64,000 nucleotides of DNA from Thermoanaerobaculia bacterium (GCA_017883205.1 JADGNZ010000019.1:1-64000); one strand, 5' to 3'. Positions 51,456-62,745 are shown, counted from the first letter of the stretch. Notes: generated from the sequence alone by a model not told the origin. Translations and numbers: made by a program.

Positions 51456-52430
51456 TCAGAGCCCGTCGAGCATGCCTTTCTTCTTCCTGATCTCGCCGAG
51501 GCCGCTTGCGGCGATGACCGGGCGCCACCACGGCTCGGTGGTCGAGGGCTGCCAGTTGCGGACTGCCTCGCGGCGAACTGGCGGTGGAGCGGGAACGAGC
51601 TCGTTGAGTCGGTCGAAGAGACGAGTGGCTTCATCGGGAGTGGCGAGTCGGAAAAGGTTCAGAAGCGTGAATGCGTCGCGCTTGCGGGCGAGCGAGAGGA
51701 TCGTCGTCAGATCGTGTGCGTGCTTGAACTCGCGCGCGGCAACGCGAAAGCGCGGATCGGCATCGTCGAACACCGGGACGCTGATCTGACCTTCGGCGCT
51801 GATCGACGCCGACGCGCCCTGCGGAACGAGCGATTGCCACAGGCCGTCGCTCAGATCGACCCAGCCCGAGGTCACGCGCAACTCGCCGCTGCCTCCCGAG
51901 GCGATCGCGAGAACGTATTCGCATCCGAGGTCGATGGCGCGGGCCTGCGGGGTGTCGACGACGAACACTCCGGGCGGCGACGTCGTCCTCGCGTGGATCA
52001 CGCCGACGTCGAGCGCGAGGCGCTGGCGGCCCTTGCGGCTCTCGATCAGGCGAACGGTCGATGTGCCATCGACGTCGATGATGCCGACGCTGCGCGATTC
52101 CAGGCGAACGCGCGACCTGGAGTCGGTACGCAGAACATCACCGACGCGCAGCGGACGATCGGGCAGCGATGTCGCGCCGGCGATGGCCGTGGCCCTCCAC
52201 TCGCCGGGCCGCGGCCGAAGGAGCAATGCCCAACCGATGACCACCGCGATGATTGCAGCGGCGGCAACCGCGAGCGGCCACCGGCGTCGACGTCGGATCA
52301 CGGAGACGCGGCGAAAGTCGGGCATCGGCGCTGTGCTTCGATAGCGGGAGAGCAATGCCTCGAGCTGGCGGATGTCGGCATCCCCGCTTCCGTGCTCACC
52401 GCTGGCGTCCCACAGGTATTCGTCGTTCAT
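51456..52430 (-). CDS. FecR-domain membrane protein (anti-sigma type)
   Basis: This is a 324-residue single-pass inner-membrane protein: cytoplasmic 1-50, membrane segment 51-71, and a periplasmic FecR-like domain with LRVGDVLRTDSRSRVRLES and FVVDTPQARAIDLGCEYVLAI. It overlaps the ECF sigma gene by 4 bp, so it is very likely its regulator. The N-terminal 50 residues lack a recognisable zinc-containing anti-sigma domain, so the mode of inhibition is open. Confidence 0.85.
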   Translation of the reverse strand: MNDEYLWDASGEHGSGDADIRQLEALLSRYRSTAPMPDFRRVSVIRRRRRWPLAVAAAAIIAVVIGWALLLRPRPGEWRATAIAGATSLPDRPLRVGDVLRTDSRSRVRLESRSVGIIDVDGTSTVRLIESRKGRQRLALDVGVIHARTTSPPGVFVVDTPQARAIDLGCEYVLAIASGGSGELRVTSGWVDLSDGLWQSLVPQGASASISAEGQISVPVFDDADPRFRVAAREFKHAHDLTTILSLARKRDAFTLLNLFRLATPDEATRLFDRLNELVPAPPPVRREAVRNWQPSTTEPWWRPVIAASGLGEIRKKKGMLDGL

Positions 52431-52945
52431 GGGGCACTCCCGCCGAGCGCTTCGCGGAGGAGTTGCATTCCGCGATGCAGATTCACGCGCACGGATCCCG
52501 GCGTCAATCCTGTGCGTGCGGCGATCTCGGGGCCCGACATTCCTTCGACGAGCCTGAGCATCAGCGTCTCGCGATACGCCTCCGGTAGCGCGCGGATCAC
52601 ATCGAGTGCATGCGACGCTTCGGCGTCATCGCCCTGCGTTGGCCGCGTGGCGTATTGCTCATCGACCGCAATCGTCTCGGACCACTTGCGGCGGTGATCC
52701 TCCGCTGCGTTGCGCGCCATTCGCGCGATCCAGCCCGCGAACGCAGCGGGGTCGCGAAGCGAATCGAGTTTCGTGAGCGCCGCGATAAACACGTTCTGCG
52801 TCACGTCGTCAGCGTCGGCGGCAGGCAGCCGCCCGAGGAGAATCGAATGCACGACAGGCGCATATTTCACGTAGAGATCCTCGAAGGACGCAACGTCACC
52901 TGCCTGTGCGGCGAGAACGAGCTCGGTGTCGGTGCGGGCAGACAT
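52427..52945 (-). CDS. ECF-type RNA polymerase sigma factor
   Basis: This is a 172-residue sigma-70 family factor. Region 2 (about 10-85) shows FEDLYVKYAPVVHSILLGRL and DVTQNVFIAALTKL, and AFAGWIARMARNAAEDHRR follows. Region 4 (about 110-165) has LPEAYRETLMLRLVEGMSGPEIAARTGLTPGSVRVNLHRG, a typical helix-turn-helix (quoted here as family pattern). It is co-transcribed with the FecR gene. Palindromes at 52977-52993 lie just upstream. TACAGT lies 5 nt before the ATG, so the transcript would be leaderless. Confidence 0.9.
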   Translation of the reverse strand: MSARTDTELVLAAQAGDVASFEDLYVKYAPVVHSILLGRLPAADADDVTQNVFIAALTKLDSLRDPAAFAGWIARMARNAAEDHRRKWSETIAVDEQYATRPTQGDDAEASHALDVIRALPEAYRETLMLRLVEGMSGPEIAARTGLTPGSVRVNLHRGMQLLREALGGSAP

Positions 52946-52976
52946 CAGCGACTGTAGGACGCGCGCAGCGCCCGAA

Positions 52977-52993
52977 GTGTTAACACGTTAACG
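52977..52993. promoter_or_regulatory. Overlapping palindromes between sigma and dioxygenase genes
   Basis: GTGTTAACAC (52977-52986) and CGTTAACG (52986-52993) are perfect palindromes sharing one base and both centred on GTTAAC. They lie 31 bp upstream of the sigma gene and 44 bp upstream of the divergent lipoprotein gene, a good place for an operator. The regulator is unknown. Confidence 0.4.
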
Positions 52994-53036
52994 CTCGTCA
53001 TCGTCGCGGCGTCCTTTCGCCAAAGGAGAGCTCATC

Positions 53037-53588
53037 ATGACGCGAATCATCATCCCACTGCACCTTCTGGCGATTCTTTGCGCATCGTTGCTCATCGGCT
53101 GCACCCGAGCGGAGGCAAGTCCGTCGAACGTTCGAATCGCCGGTCCGCAGGAGCCGGGAGAACGGCTCATCGTTACCGGCCACGTGCTCGGCCGCGATGG
53201 CAAACCGCGCGGCGGCGTGGTCATCGAAGTACACCATACCGATGCGCACGGAATCTATCTGGCCGAGGGCGCACATGGACCGAATCCGGCAGTGGCGGCG
53301 CGGCTCTGGGGCCGGCTGATCACCGCGCCGGACGGCAGCTATCGCATCGACACGATCAAGCCCGGCGGATATCCGGGCGGAGGAGCGCCGGCGCACATGC
53401 ACATTCACCTTCGCGAAGGAAAGAGCGATGCATGGGCGCTACTCGAGTTCGCAGGCGATCCGAATCTGACGCCGGCCATGATCGCGAAGGACAGCGTCGG
53501 CGGAACCTTCGCCACGATCCGGCCGCTCGAGCGCGACGCGGCTGGCGTACTGCACTGCACGCGCGACTTTCGGGTAGGTGCGAAATGA
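53037..53588 (+). CDS. Intradiol dioxygenase-like lipoprotein
   Basis: This 183-residue lipoprotein has lipobox LLIGC (Cys22). The folded part shows LIVTGHVLGRDGKPRGGVVIEVHHTDAHGIY and then GSYRIDTIKPGGYPGGGAPAHMHIHL, which supply the Tyr and HxH iron ligands of the intradiol ring-cleavage dioxygenase fold; an exported version of this fold is common in bacteria. The substrate is unknown, and catechol cleavage outside the cytoplasm is unproven. AAAGGAGAG is the Shine-Dalgarno. It overlaps the YceI gene by 4 bp (ATGA). Confidence 0.8.
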   Translation: MTRIIIPLHLLAILCASLLIGCTRAEASPSNVRIAGPQEPGERLIVTGHVLGRDGKPRGGVVIEVHHTDAHGIYLAEGAHGPNPAVAARLWGRLITAPDGSYRIDTIKPGGYPGGGAPAHMHIHLREGKSDAWALLEFAGDPNLTPAMIAKDSVGGTFATIRPLERDAAGVLHCTRDFRVGAK

Positions 53589-54145
53589 GACGCGCCGCAC
53601 TGCTCTTCCTCTTCGCGCTGCCGCTTTGCGCGGAGCCGACGCGCTACTACGTCAAGCCGGTCTACACGAGCCTGCGCTTCTCGATCGTGAAGTGGGGCGT
53701 GCTCAAAGAAGAAGGCATCTTCCGCGATTTCAACGGCACGCTCGTCTACGATCCGGCGCATCCCGAAGCGTCACGAATCGACGTCGTGGCGAAGGCGGCC
53801 AGTCTCGACACGAAGAATGACGCACGCGATCAGACCGTGACCGGCGAAGACTTTCTCGACGCCGCGCGCTATCCGACGCTGGAGTTTCACAGCACGGCTG
53901 TTGATCACAACTTCGTCGCGGGCAATCTGACGATCCACGGCACGACCCGGCGCGTACGCTTTCCAGTCACGTCCCTCGGCACTCACGAGATCCCGAGCGT
54001 CGGCAGGATGGCAGGATTCGAGACGACCTTCACGATCAATCGTCGCGACTACGGAGTGCTCGGCTCACGATGGGGAGCAGTGCCGGGTGTGCTGAGCGAC
54101 GCGGTGGAGTTGCACATCACGATTGGCGGGATCACTCGCCCGTAG
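53585..54145 (+). CDS. YceI-family periplasmic lipocalin-like protein
   Basis: This 186-residue exported protein has a signal peptide (1-16). The body shows the YceI pattern: VKPVYTSLRFSIVKWGVLKEEGIFRDFNGTLVYDP, TVTGEDFLDAARYPTLEFHS and GNLTIHGTTRRVRFPV. The fold is a lipocalin-like beta-barrel that binds isoprenoid or amphiphilic ligands. It is co-transcribed with the dioxygenase-like lipoprotein, so the two may handle the same quinone or aromatic compound. A hairpin follows before the convergent DUF503 gene. Confidence 0.92.
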   Translation: MRRAALLFLFALPLCAEPTRYYVKPVYTSLRFSIVKWGVLKEEGIFRDFNGTLVYDPAHPEASRIDVVAKAASLDTKNDARDQTVTGEDFLDAARYPTLEFHSTAVDHNFVAGNLTIHGTTRRVRFPVTSLGTHEIPSVGRMAGFETTFTINRRDYGVLGSRWGAVPGVLSDAVELHITIGGITRP

Positions 54146-54155
54146 GCCCAGGATG

Positions 54156-54208
54156 TCGGGAGTCGGGGGTCGGAGCAAGAACCGTGGCTCCGACTCCCGA
54201 CTCCCGAT
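54156..54208. repeat. GTCGGGA-family iterated hairpin
   Basis: TCGGGAGTCGGGGGTCGGAGC pairs with GCTCCGACTCCCGACTCCCGA with a single mismatch. It sits between the convergent YceI and DUF503 genes and is the cleanest member of its family. Confidence 0.8.
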
Positions 54209-54224
54209 CAGCGACACCCGTGAA

Positions 54225-54530
54225 TCACAATCCCGCTTCTTCGTCGAAATCGAGAAGCTCGCTCGTCCAACCGCCAAGCGTCGCGTCGGTGTTTGATTCG
54301 ATGAACGTCTGGATCTTTTCCAGAAGCCCCTCGGCTACCGTTCGCTCTCCCGTGACAAACGAGATGGCCATGCGAGCGCGCTGGTGTACGTCCTGAAGCG
54401 CAACCTCGGCAGCGGAGATCTCGAACCGGTCGCGCAGTTTCGCGCGAAGGCTGCGCACGACCATCCGCTTGTCCTTCAGCGACTGTGCGAACTCGATATG
54501 CAGCTCAAAGAGTGCGACGGCGACGATCAT
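54225..54530 (-). CDS. DUF503 (YlxP-like) protein
   Basis: This 101-residue cytoplasmic protein reads MIVAVALFELHIEF, LKDKRMVVRSLRAKLRDRF, then AEVALQDVHQRARMAISFV. This matches DUF503 (YlxP), usually encoded just after infB and linked to ribosome assembly or RbfA. It lies 39 bp downstream of infB on the same strand and so belongs to the rimP-nusA-infB operon. In many genomes rbfA follows next; here it does not. Confidence 0.9.
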   Translation of the reverse strand: MIVAVALFELHIEFAQSLKDKRMVVRSLRAKLRDRFEISAAEVALQDVHQRARMAISFVTGERTVAEGLLEKIQTFIESNTDATLGGWTSELLDFDEEAGL

Positions 54531-54569
54531 GAGCGTGGGGAGCGGCAGCGCGAGCCGCCGCTCTCCAGA

Positions 54570-57515
<2,946 letters not shown>

Positions 57516-57520
57516 TGAAT

Positions 57521-57620
57521 CTCCTGATTCCTGACTACTGGTTACTGAGTTGCCGGTGGTTGCGCTGGTTCAGCCGCCGACTCGCTCAGCAACTGAGCAA
57601 CCCTGCAACCTAACAACTTT
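57521..57620. repeat. GTTGC-iterated spacer between nusA and infB
   Basis: The 108-bp gap has GTTGCCGGTGGTTGC-like words on one side and GCAACTGAGCAACC-like inverted words on the other, an imperfect hairpin. It is the operon-internal counterpart of the other iterated hairpins. Confidence 0.55.
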
Positions 57621-57623
57621 TCG

Positions 57624-59171
57624 CTACTCCACAGGCGCCTCTTCCTGCGGTGTTTCGGCATCTTCCGGTTCTTCGGTCTGCTGTTCGCCGTCGTCTTCCG
57701 ATGCCTGGTACTCTTCTTCCTCTTCGTCGCCGGCAGGCTCAGTCTCATCGATCTGCTCGTGCTTGCGGGCGATCTCGATCATCTGCTGGGCCATTTCCTC
57801 GTCGACGCCTTCGATGGCGATGAGATCTTCGACCGAGGCGTTGATCACGGAGTCGAGATCGTCGTACCCGGCCGCTTCGAGCGTGTTCGCCCAATCTTCC
57901 GGCATCTCTTCGATGTCGTGAACATTCGTCTCCGCGCGCGACTCGGCCATCGCTTCCTGCAGCATGGCGCTGAGTGCGTCAGCGACCTCGCCTTTGACTT
58001 CCTCTTCCGACTTGATGTCGATCTTCGCGCCGATCAGCTCCGCGGCGAGACGAACGTTCAGCCCGCGCTTGCCGATGGCGAGCGAAAGCTGATCGTTGTC
58101 GACGATGACGTCGAGGTGCGGGCGGTGAGCCTGCTCGTCGCTCGTCACCGAAACGCGCGTGATCTTGGCTGGTGCCAGCGAGTTCTGCGCGTAGATGACG
58201 ATGTCTTCGTTCCAGGGAATGATGTCGATCTTCTCGCCGCGCAGCTCGCGGATGATCGATTGCACGCGCGAGCCTTTCATGCCCACGCAAGCGCCGACCG
58301 GATCGACGTCGCGCTCGCGGGACGTGACCGCGATCTTGGCGCGCTCGCCCGGCTCGCGGACAGCACCTTTGATGACGACCGTGCCGTCATAGATCTCCGG
58401 CACTTCCATCTCGAAGAGCTTGATGAGCAGGCGCGGATCGGTGCGGGAGAGAACCACCTGCGGGCCTTTCGGCTGCGTGTGCACTTCGGCGATGACTGCC
58501 TTGATGCGGTCGCCCTGCGAGTAGCGCTCCGCGCGCGACTGCTGCGAGCGCGGGATGATGCCCTCGGTTTTGCCGTTGAGATCGATGATCATGTCGCCGC
58601 GCTCGAAGCGCTTGACGTAACCGTTCTCGAGCTCGCCCGCCTTGCCGATGAATTCGTTGTAGACCTTCTCGCGCTCCGCTTCGCGCACCTTCTGATAGAG
58701 CACCTGCTTGGCCGACTGCGCGGCGATGCGGCCGAAGTCTTCAGCGGCCTTCGTCAGCGGAATGTGGACTTCGTCGCCCTGCTCCACCTCGGCGTCGATC
58801 TTCTGCGCTTCGTAGGTACGGATCTGCGTGTTCGAGTCTTTGACGACGTCGACAACTTCCTTGGTGATGTAGCTGAGGCGGATGCGGCCGCCGACGCCGA
58901 TCTCGGGATCGATCTTCCGGGCTTGTTCCAACGTCCACTGCGCCTGCGGATCTTCGATCTCATTCTCATCGATGACCACGTCTTTGATGACGTACATCGT
59001 CATGCCGCCGCTCACGCGGTCGATGACGGTTTCCATCGGCTCGCGGGTTTTGTAATATTTCCTGGCAGCGGTAGCGAGGGCATCCTCGAGGGCCTTGAAC
59101 ACACGCTCGACGTCGATCGACTTCTCGTACGCCAGCGCCTTGATGTTTTTACTGAGGTTCTCGTCGAACAT
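57624..59171 (-). CDS. nusA: Transcription termination/antitermination factor NusA
   Basis: This is a 515-residue RNA polymerase-binding factor. It comprises an N-terminal domain (1-130), an S1 domain (about 135-200) with GKAGELENGYVKRFERGDMIID, and KH domains (about 205-345) with DPVGACVGMKGSRVQSIIREL and VDNDQLSLAIGKRGLNVRLA. Helix-hairpin-helix-like segments (about 360-460) and an acidic tail (about 470-515) follow. The acidic C-terminal extension resembles the autoinhibitory end of proteobacterial NusA. It is second in the operon; the terminator-like leader before rimP may put NusA under its own control. Confidence 0.96.
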   Translation of the reverse strand: MFDENLSKNIKALAYEKSIDVERVFKALEDALATAARKYYKTREPMETVIDRVSGGMTMYVIKDVVIDENEIEDPQAQWTLEQARKIDPEIGVGGRIRLSYITKEVVDVVKDSNTQIRTYEAQKIDAEVEQGDEVHIPLTKAAEDFGRIAAQSAKQVLYQKVREAEREKVYNEFIGKAGELENGYVKRFERGDMIIDLNGKTEGIIPRSQQSRAERYSQGDRIKAVIAEVHTQPKGPQVVLSRTDPRLLIKLFEMEVPEIYDGTVVIKGAVREPGERAKIAVTSRERDVDPVGACVGMKGSRVQSIIRELRGEKIDIIPWNEDIVIYAQNSLAPAKITRVSVTSDEQAHRPHLDVIVDNDQLSLAIGKRGLNVRLAAELIGAKIDIKSEEEVKGEVADALSAMLQEAMAESRAETNVHDIEEMPEDWANTLEAAGYDDLDSVINASVEDLIAIEGVDEEMAQQMIEIARKHEQIDETEPAGDEEEEEYQASEDDGEQQTEEPEDAETPQEEAPVE

Positions 59172-59183
59172 TCTGCTCCCCGC

Positions 59184-59259
59184 GGTAGCGCGGTTTCGGG
59201 GTCTCGTGGTCTCGCGGCTTCAACACCCCGCGACCGCGAAACCTCGCTACTTCGCTACC
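59184..59259. repeat. GCGAGGT-family iterated hairpin between rimP and nusA
   Basis: GGTAGCGCGGTTTCGGGGT (59184-59202) pairs with ACCCCGCGACCGCGAAACC and two further CGCTAC words (59224-59259). It fills the gap between two operon genes and reaches the rimP stop codon. Confidence 0.65.
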
Positions 59260-59726
59260 TAGATCTCCACTTCCAACCGCGTTTCTTTGATGTCTGCGAG
59301 CGGAACGACGTAGTCAGGATCCTTTTTCATCACCGGATCCGTGACGACGATCGTCTCGCCGTTGAATTCTTTCAGTCTTCCGACGATTACATGAAGCCCT
59401 CGCACCGCCTTCGACGTCCTGACGCGGACAAGGCGGCCAATGAACTTCTGGTAATCCGACAGCTTGTAAAACTTCCGGTCGAGACCGGGAGACGAGACCT
59501 GGAGCTCGTACGCTGCGGGGACGACATCATCGACGTCGAGAAACGCGCTGACCTGGTGCGAGACGAGCTCGCAATCCTCGACCGTGACGCCTCCCTCTTT
59601 GTCGATGTCGATCCGCAGCAGGAATCCGTGACCCTGCTTCCGGTACTCAATGTGAACGAGCTCCAGACCTTCCGACGAAACGATGGTCTCGATCTCCTGT
59701 GCAGCCCGTTCGGGTAAACCGCTCAT
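59259..59726 (-). CDS. rimP: Ribosome maturation factor RimP
   Basis: This is a 155-residue 30S assembly factor. ATG 59726 has an AGGAGA Shine-Dalgarno right before it; an ATG at 59741 falls in the T-tract of the leader terminator and is rejected. The sequence shows LELVHIEYRKQGHGFLLRIDIDKEGGVTVEDCELVSHQVSAFLDV in its N-terminal domain (listed as pieces) and ELQVSSPGLDRKFYKLSDYQKFIG in the middle, followed by an SH3-like end. It is the first gene of rimP-nusA-infB-DUF503. Confidence 0.95.
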   Translation of the reverse strand: MSGLPERAAQEIETIVSSEGLELVHIEYRKQGHGFLLRIDIDKEGGVTVEDCELVSHQVSAFLDVDDVVPAAYELQVSSPGLDRKFYKLSDYQKFIGRLVRVRTSKAVRGLHVIVGRLKEFNGETIVVTDPVMKKDPDYVVPLADIKETRLEVEI

Positions 59727-59737
59727 ATCTCCTGACA

Positions 59738-59765
59738 ACAAAAAAAGCGGCCGATCGGCCGCTTT
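59738..59765 (-). terminator. Leader terminator (attenuator) before rimP
   Basis: A perfect 22-bp palindrome at 59744-59765 is followed on the minus strand by a run of seven T (59740-59746). It ends only 13 bp before the rimP start and directly before the Shine-Dalgarno. A TATCAT promoter-like hexamer lies upstream near 59797-59802. A transcript would have to read through this terminator to reach rimP. Confidence 0.65.
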
Positions 59766-59865
59766 CGATAGGTTGAAGCTCGAAAGCTGACGAATGATAC
59801 CACCTTGCAGCGAGCCGTCACAACATCGTGAACATGCTCACGATTCCGGCTTCGCGTAACGGAAA

Positions 59866-59891
59866 ACGGCCGCGCCCGAAAGCGCGGCCGT
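59866..59891 (-). terminator. Intrinsic terminator of the secreted protein gene
   Basis: A perfect 10-bp stem (ACGGCCGCGC / GCGCGGCCGT) with a 6-nt loop lies 26 bp after the stop codon at 59918. A short T run follows on the minus strand. Confidence 0.75.
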
Positions 59892-59917
59892 CGATTCAAA
59901 CCGAGTCTAAATTGCTC

Positions 59918-60961
59918 TTAGAACTGATGCTTCACTGCACGATGGATGGTCGTTCCCGCCTTGCAGGCGGCGACGTCCGGGCTGTAGATGCAGGTGATGG
60001 CGTTGTTCGTCAGCGGAAGCGAGTACTGCGCCTCGAGCGTCGTGGCGTCCGTCGTCTGGTTGTCAAGCTGCGAACCGTACGCGAAGAATGCTGGACACCC
60101 GGTCGGGCAACCGTTGGTATCGGCGTCATTGGCTCCGCCGACGACTTTCTGGGTGCCACCCTGCTCGACCGTGATGAACAGGTTGGTCGAGGCCGTGGAC
60201 TGAGGGACGGCCGCGCCGAACAGGTTCCCGGCTCCCACTGTGCTCTGCAAGAAACCGAGCGGCGGAAGCGTGAAGCTGGCCGTGGCAATGACCGTGCTGG
60301 GAGCAGAACCGCTGTAGAGTTTGGCCGTGAGCGTCGTGGTCGAAAACTGCGAAGCGTTCACGAAGCCGACGTTCGTCTTGAACCCCGGGGTATTGCGGAT
60401 GCCGGTGATGAAGACCTTGTCCAAGCCGGCGCCGGATGCGCTCTCCGAGACGAAGTTGTACCAGGGGATGCCGCTGAAGAGCTGTCCGTTGGTCGGCGCC
60501 GTAGCTTGGTTCCCTCCGGTCGCGAACGAATAAATCCGGCTCTCGACGCTGATGTTGCGGTAGTTGGCGTTCAGGCCGGTCGTCGCATTCGGCGTGCAGT
60601 CGGCATCCTTCAGACAGCCGTTGAAGATCACCTGTCCCAAGGCGCTGGTCAAATGCAGCGTCGTCGACATGAAGTCGAGCAGTTCGCGCCTCTCGCGCGG
60701 AGCGAGCGTGAGCACCTTCGGAAACGGTGTCTGCACGGCCGTGCCTGCTGAGCTTCCGGTAGCGTAGATCACCGAGACGTCGACGGAGTCATCACTGAGA
60801 TTCGAGATGTAAACATCGGAGACGAACGTGGCAGTGCTGCCTACGATGTGGCCGGCTGCCGGGATGTAGACCTGGTCGGCAGCGCGGAAGTTGCTGGCCA
60901 TCGCCGCACTGGCGAACAACGCGATCGCTGCAGCCACGCCCAACTGTTTCACTTTCAACAT
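59918..60961 (-). CDS. Secreted protein of unknown function
   Basis: This 347-residue exported protein has a signal peptide (1-22) and then DQVYIPAAGHIVGSTATFVSDVYISNLSDDSVDVSVIY, a beta-sandwich-like start that I associate with acidobacterial secreted proteins. About 340 residues of beta-rich sequence contain several Cys pairs (NGCLKDADC, NGCPTGC, CIYSPDVAAC). No catalytic motif is seen. GGGGAGAA before the ATG is a strong Shine-Dalgarno, and the gene has its own terminator, so it is probably well expressed. Confidence 0.8.
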   Translation of the reverse strand: MLKVKQLGVAAAIALFASAAMASNFRAADQVYIPAAGHIVGSTATFVSDVYISNLSDDSVDVSVIYATGSSAGTAVQTPFPKVLTLAPRERRELLDFMSTTLHLTSALGQVIFNGCLKDADCTPNATTGLNANYRNISVESRIYSFATGGNQATAPTNGQLFSGIPWYNFVSESASGAGLDKVFITGIRNTPGFKTNVGFVNASQFSTTTLTAKLYSGSAPSTVIATASFTLPPLGFLQSTVGAGNLFGAAVPQSTASTNLFITVEQGGTQKVVGGANDADTNGCPTGCPAFFAYGSQLDNQTTDATTLEAQYSLPLTNNAITCIYSPDVAACKAGTTIHRAVKHQF

Positions 60962-61155
60962 ATTCTCCCCTTTTGCTACGAGTATTTGGAATCAGACTGC
61001 CTCGATCGAAAAGTGCGTACGCATTCTAATCGACTTTGCGAGCCAAAAAAGACACGACGAAACTTGATACGAACCAAAGAAGCAGAACGTCACAATTTGT
61101 ACGCTCAGGGCTTTCGCCAAAGAACTATGCGATTCTAGCATGACATGAGGGACCG

Positions 61156-62088
61156 TTGAACGTTACGTTCGTGAATCAGGAGGATGGGGAACGGCTCGAC
61201 CGGGCTCTAGCGGCGCATCTTCCCGAGCATAGCCGGAGTTTCCTGGCCGGGCTCATCGAGAATGGCCATGTAACGCTCGACGGGAAGGCGGCCAGCAAGC
61301 CTTCCGTGCGAGTTGCGGCCGGGGTGACTGCCGTAATCGATATCCCTCCTCTCTTGCCGGCGACCGCGGAATCTCAGGAATTGGCTCTCACTGTGATCTT
61401 CGAAGATGAGGATCTGATCGTCATTGACAAGCCGGCCGGACTTGTCGTCCACCCATCCGCGGGACATGCGGACGGGACGTTGGTGAACGCGTTGCTTTTC
61501 CACGTGCGCGACCTCAGCGGCATCGGCGGCCAGCTTCGGCCGGGCATCGTGCACCGCCTCGACAAAGATACCAGCGGCGTGATGGTCATCGCCAAAAATG
61601 ACGCCGCGCATCGCAAGCTGAGCGCAGCATGGGGAACGGAACGAGTGCGGAAGGAGTACATCGCCATCGTTTACGGAACGCCACGCGAGTCGAAGGGCAT
61701 GATCGATGCGCCGATCGCCCGCGACCCGCACAATCGAAAACGGATGGCCATCGTCGTCGGCGGCCGCCGCGCGGTCACGGAGTTCGGCGTGATCGAATCG
61801 CTGCGCCACTCCTCGGTCGTGCGCTGCGTTCTTCACACCGGCCGCACGCATCAGATCCGCGTTCACCTCAAGTCGATCGGCCATCCCATCATCGGCGACC
61901 CCGTCTACTCGGGACCGCAATGGCGAGGTATCCCCGACAAGAGGCTCCAAAAAGCGATTGCGTCGTTCCAAAGGCAAGCGTTGCATGCGGCAGTTTTGGT
62001 GATTCCTCATCCTAGGACGGACAAGGAGATGACATTCTCAACCGGTTTGCCACCGGATATGGTGGGTTTGATCGAGGCCCTGCGTTAA
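61156..62088 (+). CDS. RluA-family pseudouridine synthase (RluD-like)
   Basis: This is a 310-residue RNA pseudouridine synthase. An S4-like N-terminal domain (about 10-75) has ERLDRALAAHLPEHSRSFLAGLIENGHVTLDGK. The catalytic domain has DEDLIVIDKPAGLVVHPS, PGIVHRLDKDTSGVMVIAKN with the catalytic Asp (about residue 138), and HTGRTHQIRVHLKSIGHPIIGD near the end. RluD-type enzymes modify helix 69 of 23S rRNA. The start is TTG 61156 with GAGGG at 61147-61151 as Shine-Dalgarno. It is a single gene. Confidence 0.9.
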   Translation: MNVTFVNQEDGERLDRALAAHLPEHSRSFLAGLIENGHVTLDGKAASKPSVRVAAGVTAVIDIPPLLPATAESQELALTVIFEDEDLIVIDKPAGLVVHPSAGHADGTLVNALLFHVRDLSGIGGQLRPGIVHRLDKDTSGVMVIAKNDAAHRKLSAAWGTERVRKEYIAIVYGTPRESKGMIDAPIARDPHNRKRMAIVVGGRRAVTEFGVIESLRHSSVVRCVLHTGRTHQIRVHLKSIGHPIIGDPVYSGPQWRGIPDKRLQKAIASFQRQALHAAVLVIPHPRTDKEMTFSTGLPPDMVGLIEALR

Positions 62089-62140
62089 CTGGGTTGCTGG
62101 GACTCACCCACCGGATCCGGCGATGGCTTCATGGTCTGTC

Positions 62141-62202
62141 GCCCGCTGAAGCGGGCCCGAACAACTTGGCGCCGGCTCCGATGACCCCCGGCTGAAGCCG
62201 GG
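62141..62202. repeat. Two short GC-rich hairpins with TGAA loops
   Basis: GCCCGC-TGAA-GCGGGC (62141-62156) and CCCGGC-TGAA-GCCGGG (62187-62202) are perfect stem-loops after the RluA-like gene. The CCGGCTGAAGCCGG type is a dispersed repeat in several phyla. Confidence 0.6.
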
Positions 62203-62261
62203 CGGCTACGGACCTAATGTGACATCCAGCCATTCCCCTCGGCTAGAATCCGTCCGTCGCC

Positions 62262-62705
62262 TTGGAGCTCCAGTTGACGTCAATCGATTGCGAAGAGACG
62301 GAGAACGCACCCCTCATCGAGGCGCGCGAGGCGGAGCCACTTCAGTCTGGTGAGCTGTATTCGCCGGCCGATGGCATGCTCGGCCAAGCGATCACTGAGG
62401 CCCTCGCGGCTCCTACTGCCGAACGTCTCCATCTCCTTTCGCAACTCGTGCTCGGAATCGAAGAATTCATGGCGCAACATCCGGAGGAGCGGCCTTGGAC
62501 CTGCACGCGCTACTCAGGTACCGACGGTTCCTCGATCTTTCGCGGTGGCCTCGGGCTCTCGATCGTCATTGACCCCGAGGGCCGGCTCTGGCGCGCTCGC
62601 AACCACGAAGACTTTGAAACAACCTACGTTTTCGTCGACAACGGGTGCGAGATCGATACGCTGACTCCTCTCTACGCGCAGATGCGCGAATACCGTCCGC
62701 GCTGA
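62262..62705 (+). CDS. Hypothetical protein
   Basis: This 147-residue cytoplasmic protein has no recognised family. The start would be TTG 62262; a TAGAAT hexamer lies 12 nt upstream. The first 60 residues are acidic and probably helical. The second half has strands with TCTRYSGTDGSSIFRGGLGLSIVIDPEGRLWRAR (given as a pattern) and YVFVDNGCEIDTL. It lacks a signal peptide or membrane segment. The coding frame looks real from its length and codon pattern, but function and start are uncertain. Confidence 0.55.
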   Translation: MELQLTSIDCEETENAPLIEAREAEPLQSGELYSPADGMLGQAITEALAAPTAERLHLLSQLVLGIEEFMAQHPEERPWTCTRYSGTDGSSIFRGGLGLSIVIDPEGRLWRARNHEDFETTYVFVDNGCEIDTLTPLYAQMREYRPR

Positions 62706-62745
62706 GGATCAGGGCTTTTCGTTTCCAGTCCCACACCAGTCGAGC

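Noticed and set aside
57759-59717. 652-residue open frame opposite nusA and rimP
   Set aside because: It is a shadow of two well-supported genes. It has an arginine, aspartate and valine-rich composition and no fold-like pattern.
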